Source: Rebecca billardiae RCC1528 (lineage: Eukaryota; Haptophyta). From it: a DNA stretch of 64,000 nucleotides. Location: positions 496,001-560,000 of the forward strand of contig OZ251248.1 of assembly GCA_965240325.2 (NCBI GenBank). The letters run 5' to 3'. The translations under genes were made by a program, and so were the position numbers. This document shows positions 55,601 to 64,000 of the stretch, in pieces (within the stretch, counting starts at the first letter, position 1; each line of letters opens with the position of its first letter). The notes under the pieces are model-generated. The model was not told the DNA's origin. It did no database searches and saw only the letters and a program-made list of their open reading frames with translations.

Positions 55601-58600
55601 GCGGGCGGTGGCGATGGTGGCGGCTGTGGCGACGGCGACGGTGGCGGCGATGGCGGCGGCGATGGCGGCGGCACTGGCGGAGGCGCCAATGGCGGCCGTG
55701 ACGGCGGAGGCGACGGCGGTGGCGACGGCGGTGGGGACGGCGGCGGGGGCGACGGTGGCGGAAGTGGCGGCGGCGATGGAGGAGGCGACGGCGGCGGGCT
55801 CGGTGGCGACGGTGGCGGGAACGGTGCCGTGCGAGGAGGCGGCGGGGGCGCCGGAGGTGGCGACGGCGGCGGCGATGGCGCCGGGCTCGGCGGCGGTGAA
55901 GGCGGCGGCGCGGGCGGCGGCGGGCTTGGCGGCGGTGAAGGCGGCAGGCTGGGCGGCGGGCTCGGCGGCGGGCTCGGCGGTGGGCTCGGAGGCGGGCTCG
56001 GCGAGGCCGCAGGCGGTGGCGACGGTGGGGGCAGCGGCGGCTGCGCGGGCGGTGGCGATGGAGGCGGCTGTGGCGACGGCGACGGTGGCGGCGATGGCGG
56101 CGGTGATGGCGGCGGCACTGGCGGAGGCGCCAATGGCGGCGGCGACGGCGGAGGCGACGGCGGCGGCGTCGGCGGCGGGGGCGACGGTGGCGGAAGCGGC
56201 GGCGGCGACGGCGGAGGCGACGGCGGCGGGCTCGGTGGCGACGGTGGCGGGTACGGTGCCGTGCGAGGAGGCGGCGGGGGCGCCGGAGGTGGTGACGGCG
56301 GCGGCGATGGGGCCGGGCTCGGCGGCGGTGAAGGCGGCGGCGCGGGCGGCGGCGGGCTCGGCGGCGGGCTGGGGGGCGGGCTGGGGGGTAAGCCAGGCGG
56401 TGGCGAGGGCGGCGGTGTTGGTGGCGTCGATGGCGGTGGAGATGGCGGCGGCGACGGCGGCGGCGATGGCGGCGGCGATGGCGGCGCAGCGGGTGGCTCG
56501 AACGGAGCGCCAAGGCTAGGCGGTGGCGACGGCGGTGGTGACGGGGGCGCGCTGGGCGGCGGCGATGGCGGCGGGGCAGGCGGGTCCGCCGGCGGCTGTG
56601 ATGGCGGCGGCGATGGTGGAGGCGAGGGCGGCGGTGAGGGCGGCGGCTGAGGCGGCGGCGAGGGCGGCGGCGAGGGCGGCGGCGAGGGTGGCGGAGCAGG
56701 CGGTGGCGAGGGCGGTGGCGAGGGCGGTGGCGAGGGCGGTGGCGAGGGCGGCGGCGAGGGCGGAGACGGCGGCGGGAAGGGCGCTGCACGTGGAGGCGGG
56801 GGCGGTGCCGGCGGCGGACTTGGTGGAGGCGACGGCGGTGGTCTAGGGGGTGGCGAAGGCGGCGGTGTCGGCGGCGGCGGGCTCGGCGGCGGGCTCGGCG
56901 GCGGGATGGGTGGTGAAGACGGGGGTGGCGACGGCGGTGGCTTAGGTGGCGGTACCGGGGGACGGCGAGGCGGCGGCGAGGGAGGCGGTGACGGAGGCGG
57001 TTGCGGCGGCTGCGCTGGTGGGGGGGACGGTGGCGGCGACGGCGACTCTGCCAGTGGTGGCGGAGATGGCGGCGGGGAGGGTGGCGGTTGCGGCGGCTGG
57101 GCAGGCGGCGGCGACGGCGGCGGCGAAGGCGGCGGGGAGGGCGGAGGCGAAGGCGGTGGGCTCGGTGGCAACGGCGGAGGTGACGGCGGCGGCGCCGGCG
57201 GCGGCGATGGCGGCGGTGCTGGCGGTGGTGACGGCGGCGGCTGTGGAGGCGACAGCGGCGGCGGGCTCGGCGGCGGGCTCGGCGGTGGGCTCGGCGGTGA
57301 CGATGGCGGCGGCGACGGGGGCGGCCGCGGCAGAGGCGACGGCGGCGGCGACGGCGGCGGGCTCGGCGGCGGGCTGGGCGGGGGCGACGGCGGGGGCGAT
57401 GGCGGAGGCGCAGGTGGCGGTGACGGTGGCGGGCTGGGTGGGGGCGTGGGCGGCACGCCCGGCGGTGGGCTAGGTGGCGGGCTCGGTGGCGGCGCTGGCG
57501 GTGGTGGGCTTGGGGGCGGTGCCGGCGGCATCGCTGGAGGAGGCGACGGCGGAGGCAAGGGCGGTGGCGAAGGGGGTGGCGATGGCGGCGGCGACGGCGG
57601 GGGGCTCGGTGGCGAGGGCGGCGGGAAGGGAAAAGCGCGCGGCGGCGGCGGCGGGGCGGGCGGCGGCGACGGCGGCGGCGATGGCGGTGGGAATGGCGGT
57701 GGGAGCGGAGGCGGCGATGGCGGTGGCGGCGACGGTGGCGGCGATGGCGGCGGCAGGGGAGGTGGGCTGGGCGGAGGGCTCGGAGGCGGCAGCGGTGGTG
57801 GCGATGGTGGCGGCCGTGGCTGCGGCGAGGGTGGCGGCGAGGGCGGTGGCGAGGGCGGCGGCGACGGAGGCGGCGAGGGCGGCGGCGAGGGCGGCGGCGA
57901 GGGCGGCGGCGACGGAGGCGGCGAGGGCGGCGGCGAGGGCGGCGGCGAGGGCGGCGGCGACGGAGGCGGCGACGGAGGCGGCGAGGGCGGCGGCGAGGGC
58001 GGCGGCGACGGAGGTGGCGACGGAGGCGGCTGGGGCGGCGGCGAGGGCGGAGGCGATGGCGGCGGCAGGGGCGCGGGGCTCGGCGGCGGACTCGGCGGCG
58101 GCGAAGGCGGTGGCTGCGGCGGCGTGGCTGGCGGTGGGCTGGGCGGCGGCGACGGCGGTGGGCTCGGAGGTGGCGTCGGCGGTGCAAGAGGTGGCGGCGA
58201 GGGCGGCGGCGTGGGCGGTGGCGGCGACGGCGGTGGGCTTGGCGGAGGGCTCGGCGGCGGTGAAGGCGGTGGCACGGGCGATGGCGACGGCGGGGGGCTC
58301 GGCGGGGGACTTGGCGGCGCAGACGGTGGCGGCGAGGGCGGAGGACGGGGCGGTGGGCTTGGCGGTGGGAGCGGTGGCGGCGGGGAGGGCGGCGGCGAGG
58401 GTGGCAGGGACGGCGGAGGGCTTGGCGGCGGCGCGGGTGGCGGTGGGCTCGGCGGCGGCGTGGGCGGCGGTGACGGCGGTAGCGCGGGCGGCGGCGACGG
58501 TGGCGGCGACGGTGGCGGCGACGGTGGCGGCGAAGGCGGGGGATGCGGCGGCGGCGGCGAGGGCGGTGGGCTCGGCGGAGGACTTGGCGGTGGTGACGGC

Positions 58601-61600
58601 GGCGGGAATGGCGACGGGGAGGGCGGCGGGCTCGGCGGCGGGCTTGGAGGAGGGCTGGGCGGCGGGGAGGGCGGAGGGCCTGGCGGCGGGCTGGGCGGAG
58701 GGCTGGGCGGTGGCGAGGGCGGCGGCGAGGGTGGCGGCGCGGGAGGCGGCGGGCTCGGCGGTGGCGCGGGCGGTGGGCTCGGCGGCGGTGCCGGCGGTGG
58801 CGGGCTCGGCGGCGGCAATGGCGGCGGCGATGGTGGTGGGGACGGCGGGGGCGACGGAGGTGGCGACGGGGGCGGTCGCGGCGGTGGTGGCGACGGCGGA
58901 GGGCTGGGCGGCGGGCTGGGAGGCGGGTGCGGTGGCGGCGGCGATGGAGGCGGAAGCGGCGGTGGCCGGGGAGGCGGGAATGGCGGGGGAGGCGACGGCG
59001 GGGGGCTTGGCGGCGGGCTGGGCGGCGGGCTTGGCGGTGGCGACGGCGGCAAGCTCGGCGGCGGGCTGGGCGGAGGGCGCGGCGGCGGCGGCGATGGCGG
59101 TGGGGTCGGTGGCGGGTTCGGCGGTGGCGATGGCGGCGGGCTTGGCGGCGACAGGGGCGGGGGCGACGGCGGCGGCGAAGGTGGCGGCGACGGTGGCGGA
59201 AGCGGCGGCGGGCTCGGTGGCGGGCGTGGCGGCGGCGGAGACGGCGGCGGCTGCGGAGGCGGGCTTGGAGGCGGAAACGGCGGCGGCGGGCTTGGCGGAG
59301 GCGACGGCGGGGGAATCGGTGGAGGGCTCGGAGGTGGGATCGGCGGCGGTGATGGAGGTGGGGCCGGCGGCGGAGGGCTCGGCGGCGGGCTCGGCGGCGG
59401 GCTCGGTGGCGGGCTTGGTGGCGGCGGGCTGGGCGGCGGGCTTGGTGGCGGACTCGGCGGCGGGCTCGGCGGCGGGCGTGGCGGTGGGCTGGGCGGCGGC
59501 GACGGCGGCGGAGTCGGAGGCGGGGGGCTCGGTGGAGGGCGCGGGGGCGGGCTGGGCGGCGGCTGTGGGGGTGGGCTCGGCGGTGGGCTCGGCGGCGGGC
59601 TCGGCGGGGGAGCCGGGGGCGGTGGACTCGGAGGAGGGCTCGGCGGTGGGCTCGGCGGTGGATGCGGCGGCGGCGGGCTCGGCGGCGGGCTCGGCGGCGG
59701 GCGTGGCGGCGGGCTCGGCGGCGGGCTCGGCGGCGGGCTCGGCGGCGGGCGTGGCGGCGGGCGTGGCGGCGGGCTCGGCGGCGGGCTCGGCGGCGGGCTC
59801 GGCGGCGGTCGCGGCGGCGGGCTCGGCGGCGGGCTCGGCGGCGGGCTCGGCGGCGGGCTCGGCGGCGGCGGGCTCGGCGGCGGGCTCGGTGGCGGGCTCG
59901 GTGGTGGCCGTGGCGGTGGGCTAGGCGGTGGACTTGGGGGTGGTGAAGGCGGCGGGGCCGGCGGTGGCGGGCTGGGCGGTGGGCTCGGTGGCGGGCTGGG
60001 CGGCGGGCTCGGTGGCGGCGGGCTCGGCGGTGGGCTCGGCGGTGGGCTCGGCGGTGGGCTCGGCGGTGGACCGGGCGGTGGGCTTGGGGGTGGCGATGGC
60101 GGTGGAGTCGGAGGCGGCGGGCTCGGCGGCGGAGCGGGCGGCGGGCTCGGCGGCGGAGCGGGCGGCGGAGGGCTGGGTGGCGGCGATGGCGGCGGCGACG
60201 GTGGCGGGGACGGTGGTGGCGGCGATGGAGGCGGGCTCGGCGGCGGTACTGGCGGCGGCGACGGCGGTGGGCTAGGCGGTGGAAGCGGCGGGGGGCTTGG
60301 CGGTGGAAGCGGCGGGGGAGGCGATGGCGGCGGACTGGGAGGCGGGCGTGGTGGCGGGGACGGCGGCGGGGACGGCGGTGGGGACGGCGGTGGACTTGGT
60401 GGCGGGCTTGGTGGCGGCGGAGAAGGCGGCGGGCTCGGTGGCGGCGAAGGCGGTGGGCTGGGCGGCGGCGATGGTGGAGGCGCCGGCGGCGGGCTCGGCG
60501 GGGGCGAGGGTGGCGGCGGGCTCGGCGGTGGGCTCGGAGGCGGGCTTGGTGGTGGGCTAGGCGGTGGTGATGGCGGCGGGCTCGGCGGTGGGCTGGGCGG
60601 CGGGGCCGGTGGCGGGCTCGGCGGTGGGCTTGGCGGAGGAGAGGGCGGCGGGGCCGGCGGAGGCGGACTTGGCGGCGGGCTAGGGGGCGGGCTCGGTGGC
60701 GGGCTCGGTGGCGGGCTCGGTGGTGGCGTCGGCGGGGGGCTCGGTGGCGGGCTCGGTGGCGGGCTCGGTGGTGGCGTCGGCGGGGGGCTCGGAGGCGGGC
60801 TGGGGGGCGGGCTTGGTGGCGGCGTCGGAGGTGGGCTCGGCGGTGGGCTTGGCGGAGGGCTCGGCGGTGCGCTTGGTGGCGGGCTTGGCGGTGGGCTTGG
60901 CGGCGGTGGGCTGGGCGGCGGGCTCGGGGGAGGCAAGGGTGGAGGGCTTGGCGGCGGGCCCGGGGGCGGACTTGGCGGCGGGCTCGGGGGCGGGCTCGGA
61001 GGCGGGCTCGGAGGCGGGCTGGGTGGCGGCGACGGAGGTGGGCTGGGCGGTGGAGGGCTGGGCGGTGGGCTGGGCGGTGGGCTCGGTGGTGGCGAAGGCG
61101 GCGGGCTGGGCGGCGGCAGGGGAGGCGGGCTGGGAGGCGGGCTGGGCGGCGGGGTGGGCGGCGGCGAGGGCGGCGGGCTGGGCGGCGGGCTTGGAGGCGG
61201 GCCGGGCGGCGGGCTCGGCGGAGGGCTGGGCGGCGGACTCGGCGGAGGTGGGCTTGGCGGCGGGCTTGGCGGAGGGCTGGGAGGCGGCCTCGGAGGTGGG
61301 CTGGGCGGTGGCGAGGGAGGCGGGCTCGGCGGCGGGCTAGGTGGCGGGCTGGGCGGTGGGCTGGGAGGCGGCGACGGCGGCGGGCTCGGCGGCGGGCTCG
61401 GGGGAGGCGGGCTCGGCGGTGGGCTCGGAGGCGGCGACGGAGGCGGGCTCGGCGGTGGAGATGGCGGTGGTGACGGCGGTGGACTCGGCGGCGGGCTCGG
61501 CGGCGGGCTCGGCGGCGGGCTCGGCGGCGGGCTTGGAGGCGGGCTTGGCGGCGGCGGGCTCGGCGGCGGGCTCGGCGGTGGCGAGGGTGGTGGGCTCGGC

Positions 61601-64000
61601 GGCGGCGCTGGCGGCGGGCTTGGCGGTGGGCCCGGCGGTGGGCTCGGCGGCGGACTGGGCGGCGGGCTCGGCGGCGGCGAAGGCGGTGGGCTGGGTGGCG
61701 GCGGGCTGGGTGGTGGGCTGGGTGGCGGGCTGGGCGGCGGTGACGGCGGCGGGCTGGGCGGTGGGCTGGGCGGCGGGCTGGGCGGTGGACTGGGCGGCGG
61801 GCTGGGTGGTGGGCTGGGCGGCGGTGACGGGGGCGGGCTCGGCGGTGGGCTAGGAGGCGGGCTCGGTGGAGGGCTTGGAGGCGGGCTTGGCGGAGGTGGG
61901 CTTGGCGGCGGACTCGGCGGCGGGCCGGGAGGCGGGCTGGGCGGTGGGCTGGGCGGTGGCGACGGTGGCGGGCTGGGGGGCGGAGCCGGCGGTGGCGAGG
62001 GTGGCGGGCTGGGCGGCGGTGACGGTGGAGGCGACGGCGGTGGGCTCGGCGGCGGTGGGCTTGGCGGCGGGCTCGGCGGTGGGCTCGGCGGCGGGCTCGG
62101 CGGCGGGCTCGGCGGCGGTGACGGAGGAGGCGATGGCGGGGGACTCGGAGGCGGGCTTGGCGGTGGCGAAGGCGGTGGGCTTGGCGGCGGGTTCGGCGGA
62201 GGGCTAGGTGGCGGGCTTGGTGGCGGGCTCGGCGGCGGGCTTGGGGGGGGCGGGCTCGGTGGAGGGCTGGGCGGCGGGCTGGGCGGAGGCGACGGTGGCG
62301 GGACCGGCGGTGGCGAAGGAGGCGGACTTGGTGGTGGACTGGGCGGTGGGCTCGGCGGGGGGCTCGGCGGTGGTGTCGGCGGCGGGCTTGGCGGCGGTGA
62401 GGGTGGCGGGCTCGGTGGCGGAGACGGCGGTGGCGATGGAGGTGGGCTCGGTGGCGGGCTCGGCGGCGGGCTCGGCGGCGGGCTCGGCGGCGGCGGGCTG
62501 GGCGGCGGGCTGGGCGGCGGGCTGGGCGGCGGGCTCGGCGGCGGGCGCGGCGGAGGGCTTGGTGGAGGGCTTGGAGGCGGACTCGGCGGCGGGCTCGGCG
62601 GCGGGCTCGGCGGCGGGCTCGGCGGCGGACTTGGCGGAGGTGGGCTTGGCGGCGGTGACGGTGGCGGGCTCGGCGGTGGCGACGGCGGTGGCGACGGCGG
62701 TGGGCTCGGCGGCGGGCTTGGAGGCGGGCTCGGTGGCGGGCTCGGCGGCGGAGGGCTGGGTGGCGGGCTGGGTGGCGGGCTGGGCGGTGGGCTGGGCGGC
62801 GGACTCGGTGGCGGGCTCGGCGGAGGGCTGGGCGGCGGGCTCGGCGGCGGGCTCGGCGGCGGCAGCGGCGGCGGGCTCGGCGGCGGGCTCGGCGGCGGGC
62901 TCGGCGGTGGGCTCGGTGGTGGGCTCGGAGGTGGGCTCGGAGGCGGTGGGCTGGGTGGCGGGCTGGGCGGCGGGCTGGGCGGAGGCGACGGTGGCGGGAC
63001 CGGCGGTGGCGAGGGGGGCGGACTTGGTGGTGGAATGGGCGGTGGGCTCGGCGGCGGGCTCGGCGGTGGTGACGGCGGCGGACTGGGCGGCGGTGATGGT
63101 GGCGGGCTCGGTGGTGGTGACGGTGGCGGACTCGGCGGCGGTGATGGTGGCGGGCTCGGTGGTGGTGACGGTGGCGGACTCGGCGGCGGTGATGGTGGCG
63201 GGCTCGGTGGTGGTGACGGTGGCGGACTGGGCGGTGGCGGGCTTGGCGGCGGACTCGGCGGCGGCGACGGCGGAGGCGACGGCGGAGGACTCGGAGGAGG
63301 GCTCGGAGGGGGTGACGGCGGCGGCGATGGCGGCGGGCTGGGCGGGGGCGACGGCGGCGGGCTGGGAGGCGGACTCGGTGGCGGGCTCGGCGGCGGGCTT
63401 GGCGGCGGGCTTGGCGGCGGGCTTGGCGGAGGTGGGCTTGGCGGCGGTGACGGCGGCGGGCTCGGCGGCGGAGACGGCGGTGGCGACGGCGGTGGGCTCG
63501 GTGGCGGGCTCGGAGGCGGGCTCGGCGGCGGGCTCGGCGGCGGAGGGCTGGGTGGCGGGCTGGGCGGCGGGCTGGGCGGCGGGCTTGGCGGCGGACTCGG
63601 TGGTGGGCTCGGCGGTGGGCTGGGCGGCGGGCTCGGTGGCGGGCTCGGCGGCGGCAACGGTGGCGGGCTGGGCGGTGGGCTCGGCGGCGGGCTCGGCGGT
63701 GGGCTCGGCGGTGGGCTCGGAGGGGGGCTCGGAGGCGGTGGGCTGGGTGGCGGGCTGGGCGGCGGGCTGGGCGGAGGCGACGGTGGCGGGATCGGCGGTG
63801 GCGAAGGAGGCGGGCTTGGTGGTGGACTGGGCGGCGGGCTCGGCGGCGGGCTCGGCGGTGGTGACGGCGGTGGGCTTGGCGGCGGTGAGGGTGGCGGGCT
63901 CGGCGGCGGAGACGGCGGTGGCGATGGAGGTGGGCTCGGTGGCGGGCTTGGCGGCGGGCTCGGCGGCGGGCTCGGCGGCGGAGGGCTGGGCGGCGGGCTG
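31288..64000 (-). CDS. Giant Pro-rich polycystin-1-like protein (REJ-GPS-TM), partial
   Basis: A single open frame of over 10,800 codons. No ATG start is seen and it stays open to the window edge, so the N-terminus is outside. From the N-side: SPPP-type repeats (64000-44285); a ~120-residue folded domain ending GCLDSAALSFDPSATYDDGS; a second Pro block (43920-43535); twelve copies of an FDGVGVGAGDVAWWA-type domain ending LCYRF (43500-39760); about five IPT/TIG domains (39740-38050); a REJ/PKD-like region (37800-36100); an EGF-like stretch (34985-34868); a GPS motif ending CTHLTEFAAL (34860-34731). A membrane helix follows at 34585-34490, then an EHELLLLALW segment with helices at 34175-34085 and 34065-33975, a long disordered loop, a degenerate EF-hand-like pair (31800-31590) and two last helices ending in WEPCAVALSVLAVLA. 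The order matches polycystin-1/REJ proteins, but the PLAT domain and the pore half are not seen. It is probably a glycosylated cell-surface or flagellar protein. Confidence 0.85.
34731..34860 (-). other. GPS autoproteolysis motif in the giant protein
   Basis: Encodes GCGWWDGRAAGG ... WSTRGCEAE ... CACTHLTEFA. The Trp pair, four Cys and the H-L/T cleavage tripeptide are all present, as in adhesion GPCRs and polycystins. It lies about 50 residues before the first membrane helix. Cleavage would leave the huge ectodomain non-covalently attached (inference from the family). Confidence 0.85.
39760..43540 (-). repeat. Twelve tandem copies of an unnamed ~100-residue domain
   Basis: The repeated pattern is FDGVGV..GD.A.W......C, then GG...V...G...F, then LCYRF ......Y.NV.L..L.V. 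Eleven copies are clear and one (AKWLPPPTDG, nearest the Pro block) is divergent. One conserved Cys precedes the centre and a second Cys is in LCYRF, suggesting an intradomain disulphide. I do not know a named family. Confidence 0.75.
44362..46125 (-). repeat. 174-bp higher-order repeat (~11 copies) in Pro-rich coding region
   Basis: A landmark (CGGCTCCGTGCGCGG on the plus strand) recurs at 44362, 44545, 44719, 44893, 45076, 45250, 45424, 45598, 45772, 45946 and about 46120, with spacing 174 or 183 bp. Both are multiples of 3, so the frame is kept. Each unit encodes a 58- or 61-residue Pro block with one PPPRTEPFPPP segment. Confidence 0.9.
47207..56400 (-). repeat. 432-bp higher-order repeat (~22 copies) in Pro-rich coding region
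   Basis: The landmark GGTGCCGTGC recurs about every 432 bp from 47207 to 56255 (for example 51491, 51923, 52355). At least one unit is shorter by 36 bp (51095 to 51491). 432 bp is exactly 144 codons. Units are very similar, each with one PPPRTAPFPPPSPPSPPP segment and one PPPAASPSPPPSPPP segment. Variant positions (for example Ala/Pro/Val alternatives) are shared between non-adjacent units. Confidence 0.9.
56401..64000 (-). repeat. 12-bp (Ser-Pro-Pro-Pro)n coding repeat
   Basis: Mostly degenerate 12-bp units encoding SPPP, interspersed with A/L/T/V/R/N substitutions and single extra Pro residues. The 432-bp order fades to the left of about 58 kb, and further right short local duplications dominate. 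The repeat runs off the window. Confidence 0.9.

Noticed and set aside
46605-56519. Plus-strand Ala/Val/Thr-rich frame of about 3,300 codons
   Set aside because: Another by-product of the codon-periodic repeat.
44273-56650. Plus-strand Gly-rich frame of about 4,125 codons antisense to the Pro-rich gene
   Set aside because: The complement of CCN/AGC-rich Pro/Ser codons reads as Gly/Glu/Asp without stops. The frame exists only over the repeat, whereas the minus frame continues into clear domains.
44259-58187. Minus-strand Arg/His-rich frame of about 4,642 codons
   Set aside because: It is a shifted reading of the same repeat and has no domains at either end.

Overview
The window looks like nuclear DNA of a GC-rich unicellular alga. 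A haptophyte is my best guess, but this is inference. Supporting signs are the very high GC of the host genes, short GT-AG introns, proline-rich (hydroxyproline-type) repeat proteins, a polycystin-like receptor gene, and an integrated Polinton-like virus of a kind common in protist genomes. The viral insert is visibly less GC-rich than the host DNA.

Layout: (1) 1-2760 holds two tandem-repeat arrays, of about 210 bp and 110 bp period. (2) 3204-17047 is a complete-looking 13.84-kb Polinton-like virus (PLV) between 245-bp terminal inverted repeats that appear identical. It carries 12 densely packed genes: a small CxxC zinc protein, a DUF5754-like protein, a three-LamG fibre-like protein, a GIY-YIG-type endonuclease, a class-3-lipase-like protein, a small basic protein, the major capsid protein, a minor (penton-type) capsid protein, a small helical protein that overlaps it, a coiled-coil protein, a packaging ATPase plus a GTQ-repeat protein, and a protein-primed family B DNA polymerase. 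No integrase or maturation protease is recognisable. An identical 153-bp direct repeat lies outside both ends (3030-3182 and 17481-17633).

(3) 17.6-31.3 kb is a compact host gene cluster: CIAO1 (cytosolic Fe-S assembly, minus) divergent from an unknown polyQ protein; a multi-pass membrane protein with a probable in-frame intron; a WW/coiled-coil protein (minus) divergent from a large three-exon gene encoding a catalytically dead calpain with two calpain domain III copies, two OmpA-like domains and a C-terminal CaaX box. A 1.1-kb non-autonomous foldback transposon (29866-30983) with ~398-bp arms and a GCAGA target duplication follows.

(4) 31288-64000 is one uninterrupted minus-strand reading frame of more than 10,800 codons, open at the window edge. 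It reads as a polycystin-1-like surface protein. From the N-terminal side it has more than 6,500 residues of SPPP-type repeat, a small folded domain, twelve copies of an unnamed domain, about five IPT/TIG domains, a REJ-like region, an EGF-like stretch, a canonical GPS autoproteolysis motif and about five membrane helices. The PLAT domain and the channel half of polycystins are not seen. The proline region is built from higher-order repeats (174 bp x about 11, 432 bp x about 22).

How the parts fit: the viral genes form virion (MCP, minor capsid, ATPase, fibre, lipase) and replication (PolB, nucleases) modules arranged as compact divergent or convergent blocks. The host genes are unrelated housekeeping and cell-surface or cilium-type genes.
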